A stretch of DNA of 33,177 nt. Origin: Rhizobacter sp. Lineage in GTDB: Bacteria > Pseudomonadota > Gammaproteobacteria > Burkholderiales > Burkholderiaceae_C. The notes beneath the pieces were generated by a model. That model did no database searches, was not told the DNA's origin, and worked only from the letters and a program-made list of their open reading frames with translations. The position numbers were made by a program, and so were the translations under genes. The stretch spans positions 1 through 33,177 of the forward strand of contig JANXZA010000036.1 in NCBI GenBank assembly GCA_025355745.1, written 5' to 3'. The number at the start of each line of letters is the position of its first letter. Positions within the stretch are counted from its first letter, which is position 1. Shown here piece after piece: positions 8,597 through 16,767 of the stretch.

Positions 8597-8836
8597 TTAG
8601 CGCAAAGTCGCCGGCACGGCGGCGGGTTCGTCGCTGGCCGCGCAGCGCGCGAACCGGAGATCGGGCAAAGTGGGTTCGCGGTGGGTCACTAGAATCGCCG
8701 CCAGCGTCAGGGGTCTCGCAGCGAGCGCGGTGGGCACCGGCGCCGAATCATCCGGATCGACCACAGCCGCACGGCGGCCATCGTGGAACATCCAGAAGCA
8801 GTTGTCGGACAAGGCAGGCAGGGCAATCAGGCTCAT
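8597..8836 (-). pseudogene. gloB: Hydroxyacylglutathione hydrolase (glyoxalase II), internally deleted
   Basis: The first 52 or so residues match Glo[21 protein letters not shown], then AAVVDPDDSAPV and LTLAAILVTH. GloB should then read HHADHVGG, the zinc-binding motif. Instead the frame continues REPTLPDLRFARCAASDEP, which resembles the HEYTLSNLRFA segment found much later in GloB (about residues 165-180), and stops at 79 residues. GloB is normally about 255 residues. The simplest reading is an internal deletion of about 110 codons between two His-containing points, followed by loss of the C-terminus. Nearly all metal ligands are gone. Its place between mltD and the methyltransferase gene is the native one. 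The deletion model rests on recalled family sequence. Confidence 0.8.
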
Positions 8837-9752
8837 GGCGGAACGCGCGATTATAGGTTTGGCCGACTGGCTCGAAACCCCCGCCGGTTGTTACGTTCTG
8901 CACTGGGAGCAGACGCACCTGGACCTGGCGGTGGCCGACCTGTTCGGCTTCCATGCGGTGCAACTCGGCCTGCCCGAACTCGACGCGCTGCGCGCCAACC
9001 GCATGCCGCACCGATGGCTTGCCACCGAGGCGCCGACGCAGCCCGCCTCGGTGCCGGTTCAGACCGCGATCGCGGGCGACGCGGAGTTCGCGTTGATGGG
9101 CGATGCCAAAGTTGCCTTGGTGGGCGAGGTGGACGGCGCGCAACCTTTGCCCCCAACCCCGCCCCGCACCGCCGTCGCCCTGCACTGCGACTTCGACGCT
9201 TTGCCCTTCGACACCGCCAGCCTGGACCTGCTGGTGCTGCCGCACGCACTCGAACTGGCGCGCGACCCGCACCTGGCGCTGCGCGAGGTCGAGCGCGTGC
9301 TGGTGCCCGAAGGCCGGGTCGTGATCGTCGGCTTCAACCCGTCGAGCCTGTGGGGCCTGCGCCAGTGGCTGGGGCGCTTGCGGCGCCGCTTCAGCGCGCA
9401 CCCCAGGCGCGAACTCTTTCTGCCGGCCGACGGCGAGTTCCTTAGCTACCGCCGCCTGCGCGACTGGCTGCGCCTGCTGAGCTTCGAGGTCGAGGCCGGG
9501 CGCTTCGGCTGCTACCGCCCGCCGCTCGGGGCGCAGAAATGGCTGGCGCGTTTCGCCTGGGCCGACCGCGTCGGCGAGCGTTGGTGGCCGGTGTTCGGCG
9601 CGGTCTACTTCGTCGTCGCCGTGAAGCGGGTGCGCGGCCTGCGCCTCGTCGGCCTTGCGCGCGCCGGCAACCGTGCGCCGCATGCCGCTGCCGCACCCGT
9701 CACGGTGGCGAATCAAAACAACAAGATCGATATGAACGCAGACCCGGCATGA
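8835..9752 (+). CDS. Class I SAM-dependent methyltransferase-like protein
   Basis: This 305-residue protein (counted from ATG 8835) is the methyltransferase-domain protein commonly found before rnhA in Burkholderiales. The C-terminal half shows the methyltransferase-11 pattern: [20 protein letters not shown], then [24 protein letters not shown] (motifs post-I to III). A clear glycine-rich motif I is not visible. Between about residues 74 and 110 lies a low-complexity stretch with a near-repeat (GDAEFALM / GDAKVALV), probably a local expansion. ATG 8835 shares its CATG with the opposite-strand gloB start; TTG 8859 is an alternative. The stop overlaps the rnhA start as ATGA, indicating translational coupling. 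The substrate is unknown. Confidence 0.75.
   Translation: MAERAIIGLADWLETPAGCYVLHWEQTHLDLAVADLFGFHAVQLGLPELDALRANRMPHRWLATEAPTQPASVPVQTAIAGDAEFALMGDAKVALVGEVDGAQPLPPTPPRTAVALHCDFDALPFDTASLDLLVLPHALELARDPHLALREVERVLVPEGRVVIVGFNPSSLWGLRQWLGRLRRRFSAHPRRELFLPADGEFLSYRRLRDWLRLLSFEVEAGRFGCYRPPLGAQKWLARFAWADRVGERWWPVFGAVYFVVAVKRVRGLRLVGLARAGNRAPHAAAAPVTVANQNNKIDMNADPA
8850..8855 (-). promoter_or_regulatory. -10 element upstream of the gloB remnant
   Basis: Read on the minus strand the sequence is TATAAT, a perfect -10 box, 13 bases before the ATG of the gloB remnant. The promoter thus appears intact although the gene is not, and it also lies inside the first codons of the divergent methyltransferase frame. 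Confidence 0.5.
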
Positions 9753-10210
9753 ACCTCTCCGAGCCCGCGATCAAGCGCCCGCACGTCGTCGTCTACACCG
9801 ACGGTGCCTGCAAGGGCAACCCCGGCCGCGGCGGCTGGGGCGCGTGGTTGCGCACCGGCGAGCACGAGAAAGAGCTGTTCGGCGGCGCGCTGCTGACGAC
9901 CAACAACCGGATGGAACTGCTGGCGGTGATCGAGGCGCTGGCGTCGCTGAAACGCACGTGCGACGTGACGGTCTATACCGACAGCGAATACGTCCGCAAG
10001 GGCATCACCGAGTGGATCCACAACTGGAAGCTGCGCGGCTGGAAGACCGCTGACAAGAAGCCGGTGAAGAACGCCGACCTGTGGCAGCGGCTCGATGCCT
10101 TGCGCGTGCTTCACGCGGTCGAGTGGCGGTGGGTCAAGGGCCACTCGGGCGACCCCGGCAACGAGCGGGCAGACGCGTTGGCGAACCGGGGGGCGGCGCT
10201 GGCCGTATGA
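9749..10210 (+). CDS. rnhA: Ribonuclease HI
   Basis: This 153-residue enzyme degrades the RNA strand of RNA-DNA hybrids. All active-site residues are present: D18 ([11 protein letters not shown]), E56 (NNRMELLAV), D78 (YTDSEYV), H132 ([12 protein letters not shown]) and D142. The basic [20 protein letters not shown] handle region is also there. Length matches the family (about 155). The start ATG 9749 overlaps the preceding stop by four bases. A hairpin element follows ten bases after the stop. Confidence 0.97.
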   Translation: MNLSEPAIKRPHVVVYTDGACKGNPGRGGWGAWLRTGEHEKELFGGALLTTNNRMELLAVIEALASLKRTCDVTVYTDSEYVRKGITEWIHNWKLRGWKTADKKPVKNADLWQRLDALRVLHAVEWRWVKGHSGDPGNERADALANRGAALAV

Positions 10211-10219
10211 AAGAATGTC

Positions 10220-10311
10220 TCACCGCAGAGTAACGGAGTTGACGAAGTTAACGCAGAGTTAAGTCTGCCTTTGCTCTGCGCAACGCCGCCAACTCCGTTA
10301 CTCAGCGGTGA
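10220..10311. repeat. Palindromic hairpin element, family A copy 1
   Basis: The 22-base arms 10220-10241 and 10290-10311 are inverted complements with one mismatch (TCACCGCAGAG / GCGGTGA ends). Inside, ACGCAGAG near 10251 and CTCTGCG near 10274 form a second stem. It lies between the convergent rnhA and the roadblock-like gene, so it may also act as a bidirectional transcription barrier, though it lacks a T-run. A small TTCGCTATTCGCTATTC tandem follows it at 10317-10333. Confidence 0.85.
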
Positions 10312-10369
10312 ATGAATTCGCTATTCGCTATTCATTGTTCGAGCAACTGACATGGCGCCACGCGCCCGG

Positions 10370-11734
10370 TCACACCAGCCCGCGTTCGATTTCCATCAAC
10401 TGGAAACGGACCAGCGCAAGGTTGGTGCGCTGCTTGTCGAGCAGCGCGGCAAGGAACAGGTCGGGGTAGCGCGACAGGATGCGGATCACCTGCTGACGCG
10501 GGCCGGCACTGATCATGATCTCGTCGATCGGCTCCGCCAGCCCCATGCTGCGGGCCGCCTGACGATGCGCCCGCAGAACCTGGGCACAGCCAGCGCCCGC
10601 CAGATTCATGTCGACCGGCCGGGCGTCCCCGGCTTCGCGGGTTTCGCGCGCCAGCACCAGGCCGGTGGTGGCATCGACGACCGCGCAGCCGAGCAGGCCG
10701 TCCAGCGTCAGCATGCCGGCCAGGGCGCGCCGAGCCTGCGCCGGGTCAAGCACGCCGCGGGTGCCGCGCAGGGCGGCCGGCGCCGCACTGCCGGAAAGTG
10801 CGGCCGGCGCCGCGTTGCCGGGCAGCGCGTCGGCCGCCGTAAAGAGCGCGCCAGCCCCGGTCACCACACCCGCCGACTCCGAGTGTGCGGTGGCGCCCGC
10901 GCCCAGTTCCGCGACCTTGATCGGGAAATCGTTCATGCCCATCAGTGGCGGGTTCGCAGGCTCCCAGCCGGGCTGGGCCTTGACCTGGTTCCACATCCCG
11001 AGCATCGCGTTCCAGACCGACGACGCGCCGGTCATCGATTCGCTCAGCACATGCACATGCAGGCGGCCCGGCCAGGCGATGGCGCTGACCTTGTTGGCGA
11101 TCCAGACCGCGCTCGGCGGCAGCATGAACAGCAGGTTTGGGCAGCGCCAGGTGGGCAGCATCGCGGCGGCGTGCAGGGCTTCGAGCAGCGCGTCGATCGC
11201 GTGCGCCTGCATCGGGCCGATGATGACGGTGGTCATCTGGCTGCGCTCCATCAGCGCGAACGGAATCTCGGCGTTCTCGATCCCCGGCGCGCGCACATCG
11301 GCGTGGTAGATGCGCAGCGTGTCTTCGTGGCGGCGCACCAGCGTCGTCCGCTCGATGGTGGCCAGCGTGCGCAAGGTGGAGTGCTCGCGCAGGTGCAGGC
11401 GCTCGATCGGGCGGCCGCCGGCATCCGACAAGGCCTTGATGACCGCCGCCGCCCACGCGCCGGCCGGGTCGAGCAGGGTGATCAAGGAGGTGGCGGTGTC
11501 GAGGTCGGCGCGGGTGTCGGCAAAGTGGTCGCGGATGGCCTGTGCGGGCGAGCCGCTGACGACCAGGTCGCGCGAATGCCGGTCGACCATCTGGCCCCGG
11601 GCGTTGACCTCGGTGGCCACCGTTTCCATGATGGTCGTGGCGGCGAAGCCGGTGTCGGAATCGTCGGCGCCGGAGCGCTTCTTGCCACCGGGCTCTTTGG
11701 GCGGCCCGAGGTCGCCGAACAGGGATGTGAGCAA
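10370..11734 (-). CDS. Conserved hypothetical protein with roadblock/LC7-like C-terminal domain
   Basis: The 454-residue product has no signal peptide or membrane segment. The N-terminal stretch is Gly/Lys/Asp-rich and looks disordered (about 8-28). A large central region (about 30-300) is not recognised. The C-terminal 120 residues (LAGMLTLDGLLGCAVVDATTG, EPIDEIMISAGPRQQVIR, LVRFQLMEIERGL) have the alternating pattern of a roadblock/LC7 regulatory domain, as in proteins that bind small GTPases. An Ala/Gly/Ser-rich linker (about 290-335, repeated GNAAPAALSGSAAPAAL) joins the two parts. The start is TTG 11734, preceded by AAGGAG at five bases; no ATG fits as well. The gene appears monocistronic. 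Function is unknown and the domain call is by eye. Confidence 0.6.
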   Translation of the reverse strand: MLTSLFGDLGPPKEPGGKKRSGADDSDTGFAATTIMETVATEVNARGQMVDRHSRDLVVSGSPAQAIRDHFADTRADLDTATSLITLLDPAGAWAAAVIKALSDAGGRPIERLHLREHSTLRTLATIERTTLVRRHEDTLRIYHADVRAPGIENAEIPFALMERSQMTTVIIGPMQAHAIDALLEALHAAAMLPTWRCPNLLFMLPPSAVWIANKVSAIAWPGRLHVHVLSESMTGASSVWNAMLGMWNQVKAQPGWEPANPPLMGMNDFPIKVAELGAGATAHSESAGVVTGAGALFTAADALPGNAAPAALSGSAAPAALRGTRGVLDPAQARRALAGMLTLDGLLGCAVVDATTGLVLARETREAGDARPVDMNLAGAGCAQVLRAHRQAARSMGLAEPIDEIMISAGPRQQVIRILSRYPDLFLAALLDKQRTNLALVRFQLMEIERGLV

Positions 11735-11909
11735 TCGAACTCCTTGCGGCGCTGGCACATGCAATGTGGCCGCTTGGGAAACAGATGGGCATCGGCTCGG
11801 CGACTCGCGAACCTGCCAAACGAGTCTAGGGAATTGCGCCTCGCCCGCCAAGCCCCCAGCCGGACCAGCGGCAAAAAGGATGTTGCAAGGCGTTGCGATC
11901 CGGTTCGTC

Positions 11910-12791
11910 TCAAAAGCCCAGAAAGCGGCTCGGCGTGGCCCCGACAGAGCGCCGCACCATCGCGCTGAACGCGCTCGGGCTGGCGTAGCCGAGCTCGGCG
12001 GCGATGGCGGCCATCGGCATCTTGCGCGCCGCCAGCGCCACCGCGCGCGCCAGCAGCACCTGCTGGCGCCATTGCACGAACGAGGTGCCGAGTTCGCTGC
12101 GAAACAGGCGCGCCACGGTGCGCGGGCTGGCGCCGCAGTCGCGGGCCCAGCCGTCCAGCGTGGCGTGGCGGGCGGGCTCGGCCAGCACCGCTTCGCACAG
12201 TGCGCGCAGGCGCTTGTCGGCCGGCAGGTCCACGCCCAGCGGCACCGGCCGGGCGCGCCGCAACTCGTCGAGCACGAGTGCGCACAGGCGCGCTTCGCGG
12301 CGCAATGCATCGGCGCCCAGCGGCGGGCCGGCACCGTCGGCGGTGGCATCGAGTTCCAGTGCCAGCGCGCGCAGCAGATCGGACACTTCAAGCACCCGGC
12401 ATTGCTGCCACGCGGCTTGCAGCGGCCCCGCCACCTGCGGGCCACAGCGGCCGCGCGGCTGGTGCAGGTACAGCGTCAGCAGGTCGGCGGTTTCGAGCAC
12501 CGTTACCGCGTGCTCCACACCTGGCGGAATCCACAAGGCGCGCGAAGGCGGCACGATGTACGTGCCGTGCGCCACCGTCAGCCGCACCACGCCGGTTGCC
12601 GAGACCGCGAGCTGCGCCCACGGGTGGCGGTGCGGCACGACGCGCGTGTCGGTGCCGAGCTGCTGGAGCTTGGCGCGGACCGGCCGGCGCGCATCCGGCA
12701 TGTACAGGTGCGGTGTGAGCGGGCCGATGGGCGCGGGCAGAATCGGCGGAAGGTGCAGGGGGTGCGGGGGGTGCGGGAAATTTGCCTTCAT
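11910..12791 (-). CDS. AraC-family transcriptional regulator with cupin sensor domain
   Basis: This 293-residue protein has an N-terminal cupin domain (VVPHRHPWAQLAVSATGVVRL, YIVPPSRALWIPPGVEHAV). The C-terminal AraC DNA-binding domain covers about residues 190-290, with two helix-turn-helix motifs (LDGWARDCGASPRTVARLFR and PMAAIAAELGYASPSAFSAM). The domain order and the divergent MFS gene resemble NimR-type regulators that control a neighbouring efflux pump. The first 30 residues are Pro/His-rich and unlike the family; an in-frame ATG at 12701 is a plausible alternative start. It likely controls the divergent transporter and enzyme genes; the effector is unknown. Confidence 0.85.
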   Translation of the reverse strand: MKANFPHPPHPLHLPPILPAPIGPLTPHLYMPDARRPVRAKLQQLGTDTRVVPHRHPWAQLAVSATGVVRLTVAHGTYIVPPSRALWIPPGVEHAVTVLETADLLTLYLHQPRGRCGPQVAGPLQAAWQQCRVLEVSDLLRALALELDATADGAGPPLGADALRREARLCALVLDELRRARPVPLGVDLPADKRLRALCEAVLAEPARHATLDGWARDCGASPRTVARLFRSELGTSFVQWRQQVLLARAVALAARKMPMAAIAAELGYASPSAFSAMVRRSVGATPSRFLGF

Positions 12792-12888
12792 TGGCGCGAT
12801 CTCGATAGAACTTGACGAGCTATCGTAATCCGGACGACCTGGCGCTGCCTATGATCGATGCAAATTCACACTGCGCGCCCAGCGTCCC
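12792..12888. promoter_or_regulatory. Divergent control region between the AraC regulator and the MFS gene
   Basis: The 97-base gap holds the promoters of both genes. For the MFS gene a TATGAT -10 candidate is at 12850-12855. TTGACG at 12812-12817 is too far from it to be its -35. The segment 12804-12829 has an imperfect CTCGATAG / CTATCG inverted pair that could be the regulator's binding site. These assignments are tentative. Confidence 0.35.
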
Positions 12889-14184
12889 ATGAGCATCCTG
12901 ACCGCACCTTCAGCCGCAGCACCCGCAGCGCCCTCACACCCGGCTCGCCACGACGCCCAACTCATCGGCCTGGTGGGCATCGCACACCTGATCAGCCACT
13001 TCAGCCAGTTGCTGCTGGCGCCGCTGTTCCCGTGGCTGAAGGACGCGTTCGATGCCAGCTACGCCGAGCTCGGCCTGCTGATGTCGATCTTCTTCGTCGT
13101 CTCGTGCGTCGTCCAGGCCGGCTCGGGTTTCGTCGTCGACCGCTTCGGCCCGCGGCCGGTGCTGTTCGCCGGCTTGAGCCTGCTCGGTGCGGCCGCCTTC
13201 GGTTTCGCGGCCAGCCACAGCTACGCCGTGCTGGCCGCGTTCTCGGTGCTGGCCGGGGCCGGCAACGGCGTGTTCCACCCGGTCGACTACACGCTCCTGA
13301 ACCGCAAGGTGCACCCGTCGCGGCTCGGTCATGCGTTCAGCGTGCACGGCATCACCGGCAGCCTGGGCTGGGCGCTCGCGCCGGCCATGCTCGTGCCGCT
13401 GGCGATCGCCTTCGGCTGGCGCGTCGCGCTGATGTGCGCTGGAGCGCTCACCTTCGCGGTGCTGGCCGTGCTGTGGTTGAACCGCTCGCATCTTGGGCTC
13501 GATTCGGTGCTTGACCCGGCACCTAATTCGGCGCTTGAGCCTGCACCCGAGTCGAAGCCGATGGCGCCACGGCCCGCAGTCGAAGGCAGCCTGGCGTTCT
13601 TGAAGCTGCCGGCGGTGTGGATGTGCTTCGCCTTCTTCTTCTTCTATGCGATGGCGCTCAGCGGTGTGCAGGCCTTCGCGCCGGAAGCGGCTCGCCTGCT
13701 GCACAACGTGCCGGTCCATGTGGCGGCGCTGTGCCTGACGATCTACATGGTGTGCAGCGCGGCCGGCATGGTGGTGGGCGGCTTCCTCGCCGCCGACCCG
13801 GCACGTTGCGAACGCATCATCGGCGTCGGCTTCGGTGTGGCCGTGTTGGTGGCGCTGACCTTGGGGTTTGCCGACGTGCCACCGATGGCGGTGCCGGTGC
13901 TGTTCGGCGTGATGGGCTTCGGTGCCGGCATCGCCGGGCCGTCGCGCGACCTGATCGTCAAGCGCGCCTCGCCGCCGAACGCCACCGGCCGTGTCTACGG
14001 CGTGGTGTATTCGGGCCTGGACATCGGCCAGGCGGTGGCGCCGCTGCTGTTCGGCAGCTTGATGGACCTGCACCGGCCCGAGCAGGTGTGGCTCGGCATC
14101 GCGGTGGTGCAGGGCGTGCTGATCGTGAATGCGTTCAACGTGCGCAAGGCGCGGCGCACCAAGCTGCTGATCGCGCCGGCGTAG
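12889..14184 (+). CDS. MFS transporter
   Basis: This 431-residue protein has about twelve hydrophobic segments in two groups of six. They are separated by a hydrophilic loop near residues 200-230 containing a short repeat of D/E-P-A-P (LDPAPNSALEPAPESKP). The loop-2 motif GFVVDRFGPRPVLFAG is the MFS signature, and GAGNGVFHPVDYTLLNRKV resembles the fosmidomycin-resistance (Fsr) subgroup. It lies in the inner membrane. Downstream, 90 bases on, is a ThDP-dependent enzyme gene on the same strand. It may import the substrate of that enzyme or export a toxic compound; the sequence does not decide which. Confidence 0.85.
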   Translation: MSILTAPSAAAPAAPSHPARHDAQLIGLVGIAHLISHFSQLLLAPLFPWLKDAFDASYAELGLLMSIFFVVSCVVQAGSGFVVDRFGPRPVLFAGLSLLGAAAFGFAASHSYAVLAAFSVLAGAGNGVFHPVDYTLLNRKVHPSRLGHAFSVHGITGSLGWALAPAMLVPLAIAFGWRVALMCAGALTFAVLAVLWLNRSHLGLDSVLDPAPNSALEPAPESKPMAPRPAVEGSLAFLKLPAVWMCFAFFFFYAMALSGVQAFAPEAARLLHNVPVHVAALCLTIYMVCSAAGMVVGGFLAADPARCERIIGVGFGVAVLVALTLGFADVPPMAVPVLFGVMGFGAGIAGPSRDLIVKRASPPNATGRVYGVVYSGLDIGQAVAPLLFGSLMDLHRPEQVWLGIAVVQGVLIVNAFNVRKARRTKLLIAPA

Positions 14185-14274
14185 GCTGCACCGAACGAGA
14201 ATGCGGGCAGCGCTGTCGTGCCGGTACCGGTACCGGCGCCAGCGTGCCTCGTATCGCCATCGCCACCGCCGACC

Positions 14275-15999
14275 ATGACCGTCCCCGCCTCGTCCCGCCT
14301 CGCCGGCCACCTGCTCGTTGAGGCGCTCATCGCGCAAGGCATCGACACCGCCTTCGGCGTGCCCGGCGAGAGCTTTCTGGCAGTGCTCGACGGCTTCCAT
14401 GAACACCGCGAGCGCATCCGCTTCATCGCCTGCCGGCAAGAGGGTGGCGCGGCCTTCATGGCCGAGGCCCAGGGCAAGCTTACCGGCCGCCCCGGCATCT
14501 GCTTCGTGACCCGCGGCCCCGGCGCCACGAACGCCGCCATCGGCCTGCACACGGCGTTCCAGGACAGCACACCGATGATCCTGTTCATCGGCCAGGTCGC
14601 CAGCGACCAGCGCGATCGCGAGGCGTTCCAGGAACTCGACTACCGCCAGGTCTTCGGCCCCGGCACGCTGGGCTTCGCGAAGTGGGTCGGCGAAGTGCAC
14701 GATCCGGCGCGCCTGCCAGAGTACATCGCGCGGGCCTTCCACACTGCGATGCAGGGCCGGCCCGGGCCGGTGGTGCTGGTGCTGCCGGAGGACATGCTGG
14801 CCAGCGTCACCGATGCCGCTGTGCTGCCGCGTATCGAGCCGGCATGGGCCTGGCCCGCACCGTGCGCACTGCGTGAGGTGCGCAGCTTGCTGCTGGCCGC
14901 GCAGCGCCCGTTCGTGATCGTCGGCGGCAGCGGCTGGGACGCGAACGCCTGCCACGCGTTGCAGCGCTTCGCCGAGGCCTGGGCGCTGCCGGTGGGCTGC
15001 GCGTTCCGACGTCAGGACCTGTTCGACAACCGGCACCCGAACTACGCCGGCGATGTGGGCATCGGCATCAACCCGAAGCTCGCGGCGCGCATCAAATCGG
15101 CCGACCTGATCCTGGCCGTCGGCACGCGCCTGGGCGAGATGACGACCGGCGGCTACACCTTGCTGCAAGCCCCGCGACCGTCACAAAAGCTGATCCATCT
15201 CCACGCCGGCGCCGAGGAACTCGGCCGCGTGTATGCCGCCGACCTGATGCTGCAGGCTTCGATGGCGGTGGCCGCCAAGGGACTTGAAACCCTGGCCGCG
15301 CCGCCGTCACTGCCCTGGTGTGCCTTGACCACCGAGGCGCACGCCGACTACGAGGCCAACCACGCGCCGGTGCCTGTGGCGCCGCTCGACATGGCCGAGG
15401 TCGTGAAGACGATCCAGCGGCTCGCACCGATCGACAGTGTGCTGACGAACGGCGCGGGCAACTACAGCGGCTGGCTGCACCGCTTCTACCGCTATCCCGG
15501 CCTGCAGCACGCTGGGCGCACCCAGCTCGCGCCGACATCGGGCGCGATGGGCTATGGCGTGCCGGCAGCGGTGGCAGCGTCGCTGCTGTATCCGCAGCGC
15601 ACCGTCATCAACATTGCCGGCGATGGCGACTTCCTGATGACGGGCCAGGAGCTCGCCACGGCCACCGCCCACGGTGCCGGCGCCGGCGTTGGCAAGCTCA
15701 TCGTGATCGTCGTCGACAACGCCACTTACGGCACGATCCGCATGCACCAGGAGCGCGAATACCCGGGCCGGGTCAGCGGCAGCGACCTGTTCAACCCCGA
15801 CTTCGCGGCGCTCGCGCAAGCTTACGGCTGGAACGCGAGCCGCGTCGATGCGACCGCGCAGTTCGAGCCCGCCTTCGCCGCGGCGCTGGCTGCAAGGCGG
15901 CCAACGCTGATCCACCTCAAGCTTGATGCGGACGTGAGCACTTCGCGATCGACCTTGACGGCGATTCGACGTGTCGCGCTTGAGGGCCGCGCGCGCTGA
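14275..15999 (+). CDS. Thiamine diphosphate-dependent enzyme, acetolactate synthase-like
   Basis: This 574-residue protein has the three domains of the acetolactate synthase / pyruvate oxidase family. The PYR domain has catalytic Glu56 (RQEGGAAFMAEAQGKLTG). A central Rossmann-like domain covers about 200-340. The PP domain has the ThDP/Mg motif GDGDF at 449 and Asn482 in DNATYG. It decarboxylates a 2-oxo acid and may ligate the resulting carbon unit, but the substrate cannot be read from the sequence. No regulatory small subunit (ilvH) lies nearby, so it is probably not the biosynthetic IlvB. A GTG at 14218 lies in frame upstream, but it would add a Pro/Val-rich leader from a GGTACC palindrome, so ATG 14275 is chosen. 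Confidence 0.85.
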   Translation: MTVPASSRLAGHLLVEALIAQGIDTAFGVPGESFLAVLDGFHEHRERIRFIACRQEGGAAFMAEAQGKLTGRPGICFVTRGPGATNAAIGLHTAFQDSTPMILFIGQVASDQRDREAFQELDYRQVFGPGTLGFAKWVGEVHDPARLPEYIARAFHTAMQGRPGPVVLVLPEDMLASVTDAAVLPRIEPAWAWPAPCALREVRSLLLAAQRPFVIVGGSGWDANACHALQRFAEAWALPVGCAFRRQDLFDNRHPNYAGDVGIGINPKLAARIKSADLILAVGTRLGEMTTGGYTLLQAPRPSQKLIHLHAGAEELGRVYAADLMLQASMAVAAKGLETLAAPPSLPWCALTTEAHADYEANHAPVPVAPLDMAEVVKTIQRLAPIDSVLTNGAGNYSGWLHRFYRYPGLQHAGRTQLAPTSGAMGYGVPAAVAASLLYPQRTVINIAGDGDFLMTGQELATATAHGAGAGVGKLIVIVVDNATYGTIRMHQEREYPGRVSGSDLFNPDFAALAQAYGWNASRVDATAQFEPAFAAALAARRPTLIHLKLDADVSTSRSTLTAIRRVALEGRAR

Positions 16000-16039
16000 A
16001 AGCCGGAGCGTGAATCGGTACCTCTTGAATGCAAAAGCC

Positions 16040-16151
16040 AACTCACTCACCGCAGAGGCGCTGAGTGACGCAGAGTTGCGCAGAGTAAAGACATGAGATT
16101 GAATTCCTCTGCGAACCTCTGCGTTCTCCGCGCCTCTGCGGTGGTGAGTTT
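16040..16151. repeat. Palindromic hairpin element, family A copy 2
   Basis: Arms at 16040-16085 and 16106-16151 are inverted complements over about 46 bases with a few mismatches, closing a 20-base A/T-richer loop. The arm begins AACTCACTCACCGCAGAGGC and contains repeated GCAGAG blocks. It fills the 200-base gap between the ThDP enzyme gene and the RraA-family gene. It could weaken read-through between them or stabilise the upstream mRNA. Confidence 0.88.
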
Positions 16152-16198
16152 GGCCACTTGTTGAGTCCCCGTCCATCGACCCAGAAAGCGAGCCCCGC

Positions 16199-16726
16199 AT
16201 GCCCACCGACCCAACCCCCATCCTCGTCACCGGCGACCTGTGTGATGTGCACAAGGACGGCGCGGACACCAGCTTTCGCGTCTTGCCACCGGTGTTCCGC
16301 GACTACGGCCGGCGCGTGCGCTTCGCCGGCGTCATCAGCACCGTCAAGTGCTTCGAGGACAACTCGTTCGTGAAGGCCGCGCTCGAAGAGTCGGGCGCGG
16401 GCCGCGTGCTCGTCGTCGATGGCGGCGGCTCGCTGCGCCGCGCGCTGGTCGGCGGCAACATCGCCGCCGCCGCAGCGAAGAACGGCTGGGCCGGCGTGGT
16501 GATCGACGGGTGCGTGCGCGACAGCGCCGAGCTGGCGCAGTGCGATATCGGCATCCGCGCGCTCGCCCTCATCCCGCTGCCCACCGAGCGCCGCAACCTC
16601 GGCCAGCGCGATGTGGCGCTGCACATTCACGGCGTGTGGCTGCTGCCGGGCGAATGGCTGGTCGCCGATGCGGACGGCATCGTGGTGATGCCGGCCCGGT
16701 CGGTGGCCAGCGTCACCAAGGGCTGA
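16199..16726 (+). CDS. RraA-family protein (HMG/CHA aldolase-like)
   Basis: This 175-residue protein matches the RraA / 4-hydroxy-4-methyl-2-oxoglutarate aldolase family. GGSLRRALVGGNIAAAAAKNGWAG and DGCVRDS (Arg107, Asp108) carry the family's G-x(about 20)-R-D active-site pattern, and the N-terminus has DLCDVH. Members either inhibit RNase E (RraA) or are class II pyruvate aldolases that split 4-hydroxy-2-oxo acids with a divalent metal. Since it follows an MFS transporter and a ThDP enzyme, an aldolase role in 2-oxo acid catabolism is possible. The automatic name for such proteins is usually ribonuclease E activity regulator, which is equally open here. Confidence 0.8.
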   Translation: MPTDPTPILVTGDLCDVHKDGADTSFRVLPPVFRDYGRRVRFAGVISTVKCFEDNSFVKAALEESGAGRVLVVDGGGSLRRALVGGNIAAAAAKNGWAGVVIDGCVRDSAELAQCDIGIRALALIPLPTERRNLGQRDVALHIHGVWLLPGEWLVADADGIVVMPARSVASVTKG

Positions 16727-16767
16727 GGGCGAGGGCGAGGGCTGAGCGCGCTTGCTGCTCCCGGGCC

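Noticed and set aside
14218-14274. A 19-residue N-terminal extension of the ThDP enzyme from GTG 14218
   Set aside because: It would be encoded by a GGTACC palindrome and is Pro/Val-rich; ATG 14275 matches the family start.
12934-15168. A 744-codon open frame on the minus strand
   Set aside because: It is antisense to the MFS and ThDP genes, with His/Arg/Gln-rich shadow composition.
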